From NCBI GenBank assembly GCA_023105745.1, contig JALGQZ010000007.1, positions 53,549,569-53,613,568 on the forward strand: a stretch of 64,000 nucleotides of DNA, in the 5' to 3' direction. The first letter of the stretch is position 1; each line of letters begins with the position of its first letter. The DNA is from Austropuccinia psidii (taxonomy: Eukaryota > Basidiomycota > Pucciniomycetes > Pucciniales > Sphaerophragmiaceae). The notes below the pieces were generated by a model that did not search any database, had not been told where the DNA came from, and saw only the letters and a list, made by a program, of their open reading frames with translations. A program made the position numbers and the translations under genes. Positions 12,031 to 25,600 of the stretch are shown in pieces.

Positions 12031-12949
12031 AGAAATAAAAAAGGAAAAAATTGTGAAGCAGAAGTATTCACTCATCTATTGGATAAATATATTGAAATGC
12101 AATATCAAATTAGTTAAAATATACTCCAACAATTACAAAATAGTTTTTTCGCCTCCCAAACAAATGGAGCTTCTGAAAAATGGAAAGTGTTTATATATTT
12201 AGAATTGGGTCCGGTTTGTTTTGTTTAGATATAATTAAAAGAATGGAAGTATATAGAAAAATGGTAAAATATTATTCATCACATTAAGAATTTTACAATA
12301 CATGGAGTCCAATTTGAAGAAATATAGTATTTGCAGCGTTTTTGTGGTTTAAATAAAAATTCGGCTTGTTGGTTTTATTTTTTCATGATGTCATTGAATA
12401 CATTTGGAATCTTTTTGTGATTAAACGGAGTGTAATTGGAAATTTGGTGATCTTGAATTTTTAAGAAAAACAGTTTTTGAATATGCAACCAAAACATGGG
12501 CAGCTTTAAACATGAGTTAAATAAGGAGAAAGTGAAATTTCAATTCATAATACTTTGAAAAAAATACAAAATGAATAAATATCTCAAATAATATATATTT
12601 TTTGTTTAAGAAAATATAAGTTTTTAGCATGGAGAAAAAAATAAAAATGTTCTAATCAAAACGTTCAAGTCTCAAAATTTTTACAATGGGGAAAGCTAGA
12701 ATAATTGCATTTTTGTAACCCAAAGTCTATGCAGGGACATTCATGTATGCGCCAAGAACCAAAATTGCTTATACTGATGTGAAACCCACCATATACATAG
12801 ATTAGAAATGTTTGAGTCCAGACTGAGCTAAAAAAGAATTTACCCCTTCAAATCCTACATCTTGATTTTTCACAGATTCCATAAAATGTACCATCAACAT
12901 GGGGCCATTATGAATCTTAGTGTCTCCTAAGTCAAGAATAGGGATGATC

Positions 12950-15570
12950 TTATAAAATTTAATATCTCACTCCCCTTTCCTAACATAAATACTGTTATTT
13001 GGGGATTGCCTAGAAAGCTTCATTCAGTAATTCCATGAGAGATAAATGTGTTCAGTTGCAAAAGATCTCAAAACAGATGAGCCCTGTGGATGTGGTAATT
13101 TGCAATATTCACAGGGAAGAAGTTTTGTAGTTTTTATATTTTTCAAAAGCTGGATATATGAAACATATTCTGAAATATTTCACTTTCTGAATGAAAAACT
13201 ATACTTCTTAGAAGCAGCCGAGTGTAATTGTGGATCCACCTTTTGAAGAATTTTCAGCTGGCCAAACCTCTTCATGATAGTTTGTTCAGAACTGCCTAAT
13301 ATCTCAAAAAAACCTAGTCAGTTATTTGAAAAAAGAACTCATGTCTTAAGAAATACTACTTTATCTATTAGATTTCAGATTTTCAAGTATTCCAACCAGC
13401 CTTTCTCCACCATATTCTCATATCCCATTTAGCAGGCCCCATCTTGATATCTGTTTGGGGATTTGCATTAAATAATTATTATTAGGATTATTTCGAACAT
13501 TGGTTGATTGTAAAGTGTAGATGTTTTGATATGTATCATAAGCCTGTAAAAACAACTGGCCATATTCTTGGGTAATAGATTGTTCTCCAAAAATCTTAGT
13601 GCATTGAATCAGTGCATTAATTTTGATAAAAAAATATATTTTTTGTTCCCAGATCCCAGAAAATATCTAAAATGATTGATGGTAGGTAAATGCTAGATAA
13701 AACCAAGCATTCATTTTCTTTTAGCACTTTCCCTATTCCACTTGGTATGTGACAGATGCCTTCTGGGACCATTACTTAATTAAGTTGCTTTTGGAGCCTG
13801 TTGATTATTTCTTCAGAAAGATAATATCAAATATTTAAGCTATCTTGAATTATGGATTTCACGTCCTCCATTAGTATCTCTTATCCTGATTCAGATAGGT
13901 CCAATTCTTTCTATTCATGTTGTATTATTTTTGAATCAAAGCCCCATTGATAGCAAAAATGGTGCTGGAGAACCCCTTCATACCAGTTGTGAAGGACACC
14001 TAAACAAAATTTGGTGACTGGATCCAAATAAGGTAATTAATTAATTTCAGACCAGCAAATCCCAGAGTACTGGGAAAGTTTTTTTTGTACCTTAATAGTT
14101 CTTGCCTCATGAAATCTAAGAGATACACTTAAAAAGCCCTTCCATTTCTCAGATTTCCATGCTTCAAATAAGATTTTTCATTTGCTTTCAGCTCACACCA
14201 AGAGCAGAAATATGATTCTGAATGTGAAAGAAATCCTTCCACTTTATTAGCTTCTAAAATATTTCCAATTAAGCCCAATAGCTTGAAAATAACCTTTTGT
14301 CCATGTGGATGACCTGGGGTATTGATATTGATTCCATGATTTAATTTTATGAGTTCATCAACAAGTGGCTTCAATAAGTTGTTAATTGTAATAATATCTG
14401 GCTGGTTTGGAGAAGGTATTCTGATGTTGAAACAGCTCTTGTTGTTTCAGTTTAAGGCAATGGGGAGCTATGATTCCCATTAGAAATTTGTTTACCCAAA
14501 GTTTGGTTTCCTCTTGGGTTGAACCAGTTGACAAAAAGACTGAAACCTAGCTCAAGACTTTGATTTGACAAGGATTGAAATTAAAAAAGGCTTCTCCAAA
14601 CTGTTCCTTGGGCTACACCAAAAACAATAGTGCTTTTGTGGCTAGAAATTTCACATTCCCAGTTGTCAATTTCCTGTTAAATTCCTGGATAATTGATAAA
14701 CCACTCTATCCAAGGAAGTACCAATTGTTAAAAAGACTTTATTGAGGGATATGAAGACATGGCTGGCCTTGTAAGCCTATTTGAGCTTATCTGCGAGATT
14801 GATTTTGGTAAGTAGAATTGCATGAGGTGAATTGGATATTGCCCAAACGATGTAATTTATGTTGGCAGAAACAATAAGTGCCACAAAAATTACCAGTAGC
14901 TGTGGTTTTGTAAATAACATCACCTGGCTCAAATTCCACATCATTGAGTGAGTAGCAGTGTGGGAAACAGACATGCTGTTCAAATGGAAAATCAAGCTTC
15001 ATTTGTTTCAAGATGGTACCAACATTGCATGGTACATTAAATTGAGAAATATTGTTGGAAAAGTTTTGAAAGTAATTGTGTTAAAGGATATGGACAAGAG
15101 TATCTTGCACTTTTAAGCATTTATCTCTGCTAAATACACAAGAGAGATATAACCACAAGATGAAATGATTGATAAGACTTAAAAAAAGGGAAACAAAAAA
15201 ATTATTCAAACTAGAATTTTAATTTAATATTAAAGAGTAATTGAAACTTGAAAGTGATTTTTGAGCAAATATCCTCTTTATTTATTTCAGAAATCTCTGG
15301 TGAGTCTTTATTGGATTCTTCATGATCAATTGAGGACTCTGTAGTAAGCTTCTCTTCATTTTGCTTTAGTGATAATTGAGGAAATAATTTTTAACCAGTG
15401 ATGAATCTTTGGCCCAATGCCTTCTATGTGTGCTGGGATGAACATAAAGCCCTTGCCAAGTTTTTGCATTTGTGCAGGTTACAGAATTCTTTCTACAGCT
15501 TGTGCAGGTGCAAAAGTCAATAATATACATTGTTGAGAAATTAAATTTAAGAGTTTTTTCAGATAAATAG
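12950..15570 (-). pseudogene. Decayed Tnp2-type transposase (CACTA/Plavaka-like)
   Basis: Read on the minus strand, blocks typical of Tnp2-family transposases of basidiomycete CACTA/Plavaka elements appear in the right order. An N-terminal Cys cluster (FCTCTSCRKNSVTC, near 15480-15525) is followed by YVHPSTHRRHW-like sequence. Next come LKPLVDELIKLN-like sequence with GFLSHSESYFCSWC (14185-14375), then DPVTKFCLGVLHNWYEGVLQ (about 13960-14030), then WGLLNGI.EYGGERLVGIL (about 13390-13440). Many stops and frameshifts separate them, so no functional protein is possible. The enzyme family excises DNA transposons with short terminal inverted repeats. I did not find the CACTA-like ends. This is the only Tnp2 copy in the window. 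Confidence 0.75.
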
Positions 15571-17985
15571 AACTAGTGAATAAATTAAATAAGAAAAATA
15601 TTGAAAGGGAAAGGAGATAATCATGTGAGTGGCAGAAATTTAACAGCAAAGCCAATTAGGGTAACAGATAGATGATTCAAAAAAGGACATGTTGGAATTG
15701 TTAATGTAATTATTGATAAATACTAAATATGGAGGGTGTAACAAAAACATAATTTTTGGAAGGGTAATTGTAATAGCTGACAAATAAGAAAGATAAAGAA
15801 TTTGGGGAAACGTAAAAGTAAAATGGTGGAATATTAATTGTAGAGAAAATTGTGGGAAATAATATAGGCTGAAACAAAGAGGAATAACCAAATTGTAGTT
15901 GTAATTTGTAGAAATCTATAGATAACTATGATAGAATCTGGGGAAAAAAGTAATTGAATAATTAACTGCTAATTTTAGAAATTGATGAATTAGCCGAGAG
16001 TAAATAGTGTAGCGGCTGCATCAAAAGACACAACTGAATAATGCATATGCCTATGCATAAGCCCTTGCAGGCATCTGGGTGACATACACAGTTGTATTTC
16101 ACCTTCTTTCCAAAGTTGGTTGGTAAGGAGGACCTCCCTCTTTGGAAACTGGAAGTGAGAATTTCATGTGCTCAAGCTACATGAAGGACATATTCAAAAT
16201 GGAGGGTTTTGGGAAAATGAGATTTCTGGAATTTTTGAGTAGTTTGGCAAAGATTTAGGAAAATTTAGGAATTTTTAGAAAGAATACATTTAATAAAGTT
16301 CAATGAGGAATACAGGTAATAATTCTGACATTTATTTTCAGAAAACTGGAAAGCCTAATCCACAAGTGAGCCCTCAAAGGCCAGAGAACTATAATACAGT
16401 ACGTTCACCTGACTGATAAGTAATCAATTTAGGAATACATGAAGCTAAGGGCTCCAGGGCCCAGATCAGGGTTTGGTTGTGTTTCACAGCCAGATGTCAC
16501 ATGGAGAATTGATATGAAAATTAATTGATCTGATTGATCAGAAACACATAATGTCAATGGATAAAGTATATTAAAGCAATCTGATTGGTCAGAAATATAG
16601 ACTTGTGTCAAGTCATGACACATTTCCCCTGCACATCCAAAATTAAATTTTGCACTTCTTTGTACAGCCACCACAGGCTGAAAATATCCAAGTCCCCTGT
16701 TTTTTACACTCTTATGGAGAGCCCCATGGATATAGATAGAAGCTTCCTCTCCTACCATTTCCCTTTTCCCCATCTAAAAATTGTAAATTGAATGTATTTT
16801 TTCTGTTCCCTCTTCTAAAAAAGCTATACTAGAAATTTATTTTGATAAATCAATATCAGTAATTGAGGCTTCCTTTTTAAAGAGATAAAGAGAACCAATA
16901 GTGTGAAAAGACTTGAATTAATCACTAACTAGCAGATAGACTAGTAATTGGTTCAATTAATTAGGAGCTTACAGCTTTATGCTCATGAGCAATGTGTCTC
17001 TGGAGTTGAGTTTTTAAGCCTTAATAGTAATTTTTAGAGGGTTTTAAGAGAAAACCATCACAAAAAAGTAATTTTGTAGGATTTAAGATAAAGACTAATC
17101 ATTTTCAATTAGTTTTGAGCTGGTTTTTTCTGTGAACTTCCTCAAAGGGAAGAATTTTACCTTTTTTAAAAGAAAACCTGTACAACTAGAGTAATCTTAC
17201 TATGCTTAAAAGAAAAGTGGATATATATTTACTATCTAATACCTAATAAATTATAATCAAGTAAAATGAAAAGAACAGAAACCAATTAAAGATTTAGTAT
17301 TTTGTTGAGATTAGTATATGATCTATAGTGCATAGCTAGTATTATTATCAACACCAAAAAGAAATTATATGATATTTCTATTAAAATAGAACACCACCAA
17401 TAGAGTTTAATTAACTATATTAACCCCTATTATTAAAAATTATTCAAGTAGTAGCTTATATAAAACACCACAAAGAGAATTAAATATATATATATTATAC
17501 TTTCAATTCTGTTATTATATAAAATTGAAAATTATGGTTGTTTTATTTGCTATATTTAGTGAAAAGCCATCAATAAAAGAAGAAAATTTGTAGTTGGTGT
17601 ATTATTAATAGTGTTTTTTGTTATTATTTTTGTTATTCTCTTATATTATTTCTGGATATTGCTGTAAAATTATTTGGTGCAATCCACTCAGCCTGCTTAA
17701 AGTTTTGAAAAGAATTCATTTGTTAAGGTTGTAAACAATCATTTTCTTTTTGAGTAGAGAAAAGTCTTATTAGAGATTTTTGAATACAATATAACCTGAC
17801 TGTGCCATTATCAAGGAAAGAATTGATTGGTGAACTCAGTAAAAATGAATTAGCATATTAGAAAGGGAAATCTAGATTACTCTAGCACACAAGCAGAGAA
17901 AGGGCTAAAACTCCCAAATGAAAATTCAAAACTGTTTACTTTTAATTTCCCCTTCCAGGTACTTCCTCATTTTATCTCACATTCA
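15571..17985. other. No recognisable gene
   Basis: AT-rich sequence. A 114-codon open frame on the minus strand (16429-16773) contains a repeated SDQSD motif, caused by a duplicated TCTGATTG-type sequence, and has no known domain. 17885-17975 resembles 53361-53465 (both end in CCCTTCCAGGT followed by a TC-rich run). Confidence 0.4.
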
Positions 17986-17989
17986 GCAG

Positions 17990-18406
17990 AGTTCCCACAT
18001 CATCAGGGCCATACTGGCATTGTTAGCCCTTTGGGTCTCCACCACAAGTCTTGGCCTTTAAGCTCTTAATAGCCTTCACCATTAAGCCAGACTTCCTATG
18101 GCCTCTACATCCTGCATGCCATAATTCACATTTCATGGGCTGTGGGCTGTTCACTGCTTCCTGAAGGCCATTTACACCATTTTGGCCCCCTTTGGCCTAA
18201 ACCCAATGATGCCTAAGGGGGAAAGAGGGTTCCATAGACATACCAATATGGCCCTCAACCACAATTTGGCAAGCTACTCCCACTACCTCAATAATCCACT
18301 GATGGTCCCTGCTAATTACCAAAAGGCCACCAAGAAGAAAATCTGGCCCATACCTTTCAGTGGCCAAATTACCCCCGGAGTCCTTTCCACTACCAATTCT
18401 GCTAGC
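17990..18406 (+). mobile_element. LTR E, left part (split by element A)
   Basis: GGCC-rich sequence that follows the 5' half of the element C LTR in the plus orientation (blocks such as TATGGCCTC, CCCCCTTTGGCCTAA, and CACAATTTGGC). It ends at the CTAGC target site of element A. The continuation of the same LTR lies 32 kb away at 50705. Its own start is too eroded to place exactly. Confidence 0.7.
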
Positions 18407-19843
18407 TTTCACAGAGACTCTTGGGGAAAACAAGAGTGGCCTGGCACTCAGTAATCAGGGAATTCTCTTTGAAGACTCCAAAGAATAAAGAAGATAAAAT
18501 AAAGAATTGAATTTCTCTAAGAAATATGCAGGTACAAAAGATGAGATTCAATAAGAGAGATAACAAGCCAAATGGCCAAAGAGCCAACCAAGTTAGTCCT
18601 GAATCACTGTTTCAAACTTCCAGAAGGAGTAATGGAATTAGTAAAGGATATGACCACCAATATCCACTGACAGGCAAAGAAAGAAAATAAAAGAGGTGTT
18701 AAATGACTGACTTGATAATATCAGTATTAACTTAACAAAAATGATAAGATAAAGAAAGGTAAAATAAAATCAAAATATATTAGTTAACTGGGGGAAACCC
18801 CCCAGGGTCAAAGGAGGCTGGTATATTTGAAAGGTTGGAAGCTTGACTCCTTCAGGCTGGAAGAGGTTCTGCATTGAATACTGGAAGCCATATTTATTGT
18901 CTGAGGAAATGTATACCTGGCCAAATTGGGAAATGAACTGGGGTGAATGATCTTCTCATGGTGTATGATTGGAAATACAGGTCTTGATAAATCCATACTG
19001 AATTGAATTAATGTGGTTGCCAAGGGGGATTGATGAGCATTGAAACTGGATAGATTGGTTTTAAAACTACCTCTTGAACACCCCTTATGAATGAATTTCC
19101 AGTATTCCCTTGGAGTAATACTGTTAGTGAGAATATAAAATGATGGCTTGATGGTGTCATTGATATTTGAGAGTAACACTTGCCCTTGAGCCTTGATAAA
19201 TCCTCTGGATTATATGATGCCTTGTTGACCTTATGAAATGTTGAAATAACCTTTTGAAATTTGCCTGTTGGATTTCTGGTGAAAAAATATGCATAATGGT
19301 GTATAACACCATTTATGGCACTTTTGGTTATTGGAGGGTGAAAGTGGCCAAACATCTTTGGGAATGATGCCAGGAGGATTTAAGTGAGAAATGGGTTTTG
19401 AGTGGCTTCAAAGGTGGAAATGTGTTTTGAGTGATGTGGCCGCATTTGGTTTTTGGCCAAATACAGCTTATACAGCTTTAAAACTGCATATGCGCAGAAT
19501 GTGAAAAGCTGGCAATTAATCCCCAAATGGTCTAATATGGCCATTTGGGAATATTTCCCATATTGCATAGGAAAATGGCATAAAATGTGTGAATATGTAT
19601 TTAAATCTTAAAAAAGCCAAATACAGGCTTTTGGCCTGTATTTTCCCTGTTGACTGGAAAATACACAAAATTTATGAAAAGCAGAAACTGGCCAAGAAAG
19701 GCCTGATGATGATTAAGGGGCCAACTTGGCTCCATATAGTGAAATAACCATAAAAGGCCAGAAAAGATGAAATGGCCAATTTGGCAAATGATTATGGATA
19801 TGTCATATCAAGGTCAAAGAGGTGAATTGTCATGGTTGTGACA
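18407..19843 (-). repeat. Element A 3' LTR
   Basis: Matches the copy at 49359-50704 along its length. It begins TTTCACAGAGACTCTTGGGG on the plus strand (eroded from TGTCACAGGGGCTCTTGGGG) and ends TTGTGACA. A polypurine tract (minus strand AAGGTGGGGG, 19847-19856) adjoins its inner edge. Confidence 0.9.
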
Positions 19844-20655
19844 GTAACCCCCACCTTGAAATGGTGAGCTCCTGAGCACCAATACAAGGTGAATCCTGTT
19901 GAGGCTATTAAAAAGAGTTTGAGAGAGGGATAAGGAGAAGTTCTTTTGAAAAACAAAAAATTGACACTGAAATTAAGATTTTGGAATATGATGTGGTACT
20001 TGCTTGATCTTCTTTTGACATTGGCTTCAATATTGATGATTACATAAATGAGTGATGATTTGGTGACATGAAAATTTAATGTGATAAAAGAAAAATTTAA
20101 AATAAAAATAAAAATGAAAGAATGAAAATGAAAATAAGAAAAGAAAAAGAGAGAAATGAAAAGAAATGAATGTAGAGGAGGTTCCAATCTTTATCACAGA
20201 GGTTAATAATTGATTTTTAAATTTCCCAAGGATCTGGAAAGAAGTATTTTATGCCAGGTTCCTACAAAGTGGCCAAGATAATGATTTGAAAGATTGTAGA
20301 CCACTCAGGGAAGTGAACACCAGGAGAGGAACTTAAATTTGGTAGTGACCACTCCTGCTAGTGCCATAATTTAAAATAATTGTTGAATGAATGAATTGAA
20401 AAGGGTAAAGACTTGGTAAAGAATTAAGAAAGAGATGGTCCATTTTCTCAAGTGAAAATGGGCATAATTTTGGAATTGATGTTGAAAGCCAGGCCAAAGA
20501 TCTGTGTCAAAAAATTGAAGAGTGCTCCCAGAGTGGCCAAGGTGATGCTTACAACAAGAAGGGTAGAATACCTCTAAAGGTGCATACCAGGAGTGGGAGT
20601 TAATTTTGGTAATTTCTCTCTCCACCAAGCACCATAAATATCAAGCTCTTGAAGA
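19844..20655 (-). repeat. Element A 3' untranslated region with two tandem units
   Basis: Read on the minus strand, two units of about 115 bases can be aligned with those of element C (35641-36028). One lies near 20520-20640 and contains TGGTGGAGAGAGAAATTACC. The other lies near 20255-20375 and contains GTTCCTCTCCTGGTG. A TC-rich stretch and the polypurine tract follow before the LTR. No gene here. Confidence 0.75.
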
Positions 20656-21157
20656 ATTGGGTCCTGGCTTGTCAGGATATAAAGAATGAAAATCCTTTAC
20701 AAGTTCAGGAGAATTCTTGAGGCTTTCAGTTGGTTCCAAGTTGATCTTGCTGAGTCTTGACTGAAAACTTTCCATTCCACCAAATACCACAATTTTCCTC
20801 TGTTGATCTTTGATTCAATTATTTGAGAGACTTCCCATTCCTCTTCTGATTCAATAATATTTGGAGGAGGAGACTCTTGATGCCTATTTGTGATTGTTGA
20901 TGTCTTGACTGGTTCTAAGAGTGAAATATGGAAGACTGGATGGATGTACTTCCATTGGGATGGGAGCTTGAAATGGTAGGAATGAGTTCTGACTCTCTTC
21001 AAAATTGGAAAAGGACCCAACCATACTTCAGACAGTTTATTAATGGGTCTAGTTGATATGATATTCTTGGAAGAAAGCCATACCATGTCACCAGGATTGA
21101 AAACAGGTTGACTTGATGTACCTTTATCTGAATACCTCTTAAAACTGTTTATGGCAA
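20656..21157 (-). pseudogene. Element A integrase C-terminus and chromodomain
   Basis: The minus strand reads MVWLSSKNI, then [27 protein letters not shown] and a chromodomain ([30 protein letters not shown]). This is nearly the same wording as element C residues near its end. The conserved chromodomain aromatic residues are present, but the open frame is cut at its upstream side by the insertion of element B at 21158, in the sequence that leads into this region. The rest of integrase lies at 42009 and beyond. A small frameshift or stop follows near the C-terminus. Confidence 0.9.
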
Positions 21158-22580
21158 TGTCAGGATGAAACTATGATGAAGGTGTAAATAGGATAAATAA
21201 AACTTTATCTATGTTTGTGACATGGTAAAATAGTTTAAAAAAAGAGTTATAAGGTTTAAAAAATATTTTTATTTAAGATAAAAAGGGCTTTACTATATAT
21301 GATATAGTGGTGGTGAGCGCTGTTGAAAGCCCTGGGTGCAGCTTTATCTGTTGGGTTACAATAATAAAAGACTACAATAATTAAAGTTTATAATTATACC
21401 TGATTATTAACCAAGAGTAAAACTGTTTTTGACAGTTTACTACGTAGGTTATTCAAGATCAGGATGAGGAAACAATTCTGGCTGTGAAAAGCCTCCTTTT
21501 TATCCTGAAATGGGGTTTCCACGTGGAGGAAGTGAAGATTTTTTCACTTTCTAGTACTGGCTTGTGGTTTGGAAACAGCCTGTATAACCTGTAATGGGGT
21601 CAGATGTGGTTTTGAAACCACATCTGGGCGGTTTTCACCAATACAGGTTGAAAATTTTCATCTGGGGACCTCACAACCTGATTCTGACGTGTATGACGCG
21701 TAGAATGCTGTACAGAAACTGTATGGGACCCCAGTATTGACTGACATATGAGGTATTGAAGTAAAAACATACTTCTTTGTCTATTTGACACCTCATATTC
21801 ATGATTATGGGATATTATCCCATGGTAAGGCTGTATATGACAGGAGGTGGGATTTTGACTTAAACCAGCCATAACTCTGTCAGTTTTTGAGATATCATGC
21901 TCAACGTTGATTCATTGTATAGCCCTGTATGAGTTCTATATAATGGTACGCAATTTGGTATGGTTATCATTAAATATGGCAAAGTTATCCCATGTACAAG
22001 GTTTTTTGTACATAGGCGTGGTTTGGGCAAAAAGCTGTATTGAACTTGTTTGCCTCATAACTTCTGTTATAGTTGAGATATGAAGAAGTGGATGGCACCA
22101 TCTGATAGCCCTGATTGTGCTCTTTCCAAAGATACCCCACTTCAGGTATCCCACACTAAAACTGTAGAAGTTAGATGAGAGGTGAATGTTTTGTTCACCC
22201 TTATTTGGCCTGAAATTGACCATAACTCCAGTAATATTGGTGCTAGCTCAGTTTGGCTGGTACCATTGGATAGCCCTGGCTTAGAGCTTCATTTTGAATA
22301 CCCATTTGATGGGGTTAAGCCTCTCCTTCTAGACTTTAGATGAGAGGTGAAAATTAAGGTTTATGCTCAGCAATAACTTTGAGCAGGAATAACTTTGTTA
22401 TTTCTTGTCCTATGGTGATGGGACTTATATTTTCAGAAGGAGGTGAGTTTCCTCTATCTTTTGATACCCTTTGAGCTAATTTGGCTCAGCTCCATGTTTT
22501 GGTGGTATTTTGGCTATACCATTGGTTTATGGTATTTTGGCTGTCATGCTTCTTCTCTGGTTTTGAGTCACAGGCTGACA
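21158..22580 (-). repeat. Element B 3' LTR
   Basis: 1423 bases, TGTCAGGATG...GGCTGACA on the plus strand. Near-identical to 39491-40931. The main difference is an 18-base length difference near 21511 (TTCCACGTGG here). Flanked outside by GGCAA. Confidence 0.95.
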
Positions 22581-22581
22581 T

Positions 22582-22593
22582 ACCCTCCCTCTC
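22582..22593 (-). promoter_or_regulatory. Polypurine tract of element B
   Basis: Minus strand GAGAGGGAGGGT lies directly upstream of the 3' LTR, where plus-strand DNA synthesis is primed in LTR elements. The tandem fragment has the same tract at about 40933-40944, one base changed. Confidence 0.8.
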
Positions 22594-22688
22594 AAAAAGG
22601 CTCATCATTGATGAGACTGTTCAGTCCTCCTAGAGGCTCTGAATCTCCTCAAATGAAGGTTCCCATCTGGTATGGCATCTTCTGCCAA

Positions 22689-25600
22689 TCATTTGTCTTC
22701 ATCTGCTGTCTGGTTCTTGAATCTGACTAGGTATTGTCTTTGATCTTTCCCATTGAGTCTGATCTTCCTGGCCCTGATGATCTTACTCACAGTTCCAGGG
22801 GAGTCTTCCACTTCCACTATCTCTTGTGGTGTGGGATTCCTTCTCCTGGAGGGGAATTTATCCTCCTCTGTCTGGAAGTATGGTTTGACCAAACTCACTG
22901 GAAAGACTGGGTGTTTCCTGGAAAACTCCTCAGTGAGCTTGACCTCTACTGCATTCTTCCCTATCAACTTAATGATAGTGAAGGGCCCTGCAAATGAGTC
23001 TCTCATTTTCTTGGGTCCTTTGAGATTGTTAAAGTTCAGTGTAGACACTAACACCTGGTCCCCTTCCTTAAAGTCAGGTTCCATATGTGATTTGTCCCAC
23101 CTCTGCTTGTTATACTCTTTGGCCTCAGCTATGCATTTGGCAGCAGTGTCACAGGCTTTCTTCCACATATCATGGAAGTCTTTGGCTGTGGGGTGGATGG
23201 TCAGAAGATTTTTCTTCAAGTGATCCACAGGTAACAGGGGATTCCACCCTTTCTCCACCAGTGCAGGTGTTTTACCTGTGGTGGAGTGCTGGCTTGTATT
23301 ATAAGCCAGTTGGACTGCTGGTAAGAGGGTAACCCAATCATGGGTGTATCCCTCATGGTCCTTGTATTCCATGCCATAGGCACAGAATCTTCTGAGGATG
23401 TCCTCCATTGTTTGGATCATCCTTTCAACTAGGCCATCTGTTTGTGGATGGTAAGCTGTGGAAAAAGAAAGTTTGGTGCCAAGCATGTCATATAAGTTGT
23501 TCCAGAATTCAGATGTGAATTTTGGGTCCCTATCACTAATGATGATATTAGGGACTCCACAAGTGGATATGATGTTATTCCAAAACAACAGAGCAGTATC
23601 CATGGCTGTGTCTTCTTTATGGCATGGTAGACACCTCATGCCCTTGCTGAACCTATCAACTATGATCAAACAGGCATTGTAGTTTTCCTTGCCTCCTGGG
23701 ACAAGTCCTGTAACCCAGTCCATGTTGATGGTTTCCCATGGGTGCTTGGGTTCTTCTATGTGTTGAAGTAACCCATACTTCTTCCCATGTATCCTATTTG
23801 CCTTTTGGCATCTTTCACAAGTGTTGATGTATTAACTCAACTCTTGTTCCCACTTGGGCCACCAAGCTGTGCTTGCTACCCTCTCTCTGGTCCTGTCTTC
23901 ACTCATGTGTCCCATATAGGGGCAGTCATGGCATTCTTGTAGGATCAATGAGATGTGGTCTCTGTCTACCACTGTGAGTGCACTTGTGTGCTTTTCTCTG
24001 TTGTAGAGCAGGCCATCTATAAGGAAAAACCTATTGTCCTTGTAGGCCCTCAACCACGGTTCTTCCAGCTGGGTTTCCAGTTCTGGGCTCATGCACTTTT
24101 GTTGAAGGAGTTGGAGTAGTATGCTACACTGTTTGTGTTTGGCATAAGACTTCTGTACTGGAATGAAGAATTCATTGTGCAGTTCTGAGGAGCTTATTCC
24201 CAGTATGGGAGTTTCTCTTCCTTCTGAATCAGTGTTTCCACTGTCAAGGGTACCATTTCCTGGTGCCCATTCAGAAAATCTGAAGTTCTTCCTCCTATCT
24301 ATTTCCATGAAATGGATAGGGATTTTGGCTGCAACTTCTGGGTCATAAGCTGGATTGCTCTTGACATTGTCCAGTGGCCATCTGCTGAGGCCATCTGCAT
24401 TGGTATGGCTTTTACCTTCTTTGTATATGATGGTCATGTTCCCTCTATACTCCTGGATGGCTATTTGCCATCTTAGCATATGTCTATTAGTAGTCTTCAT
24501 GTTTAGTAAAGACTTCAAGGCTGTGCAGTCTGTGTAGACTTCAAAGACTGCACCCTCCAAATAATAATGGAGTTTTTCTAGAGCCCAGACTAGACATAGA
24601 AATTCAGTCTGGGTGGCCCCATACCTGGCTTCTGAATCTTTAAGTTGCCTAGAGATGTAACATATTACACCCTCTCTTGGTTCACCATCCACAATTTGTC
24701 TTTAGTGAAGGGCTGCTCCTAAGCCTTGACTGCATGCTGCATCTATATATAACTTGAATGGTAGTTCAAAGTCAGGTAAGATGAGCACAGGTGCATTTGT
24801 GAGTTCATATTGGATCCTCTCATATGCATCCCTCCTTTCCTTGGTTATTTCAAAAACTACATCTTTTGAACATAACTTGTATAAACTACTGGTTATGTGG
24901 GCAAAATCTTTGATGTGGTTTCTATAGTAGCTAGCAAACCCAAGGAAAGATTGCATCTCTTTGATGTTCTTTGGTACTGGCTTTTGCAGTACTGCTGCTA
25001 CTTTGTTCTGGTCAATTGCCAGACTAAGACCTGAGACTTTGTGTCCTAGAGCAAGTAGCTCTTGTTGGCCAAAATTACACTTTTTTAGTGAAATTTTCAG
25101 GTAAATGCGTGTACATTTACTGAGCACTCTGTCTATGTATTGTACATGGTCTTCCCATGTCTCTGAGTATATAATGATATCATCAATATATACTACCATC
25201 CAGCCTTCCATTACTTCTTCTTGAAATATGGTGTCCATCATCCTTTGGAAGTGGGCTGGTGCATTCTTGATGCCAAATGGCATTCTGGTGTACTCATATA
25301 TGCCCATATGGCATATTATTCTGAGTGATTTCATGGAGTTTGGTTTAACTCCATTTTGGTGGAAGCCTTTCATACAATCCATCTTGGTTATGTATTTGGC
25401 TTTGGCCAGCTTCTCCAAGGCATGAGGTATCCTTGGTATAGGGTACCTGTCTGCTTTTGTGTAGTTATTCACGGCTCTGAAGTCTCCACACAATCTAGAT
25501 TTGCCATCATGCCAAGTGATTAGGACAGGAGTGGTGATTTCCACTATTTCATTATGTCCAATATTCCTGATGACATCCATATCCAGGAGTTTATTGATGT

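Noticed and set aside
16429..16773. 114-codon open frame with SDQSD repeats as a possible small protein gene
   Set aside because: No promoter, intron or homologue recognised; the repeat comes from a duplicated nucleotide motif in AT-rich DNA.
22443..23332. Plus-strand open frames opposite element B integrase
   Set aside because: Antisense shadows of the minus-strand pol; also present in the tandem copy at 40794-41511.
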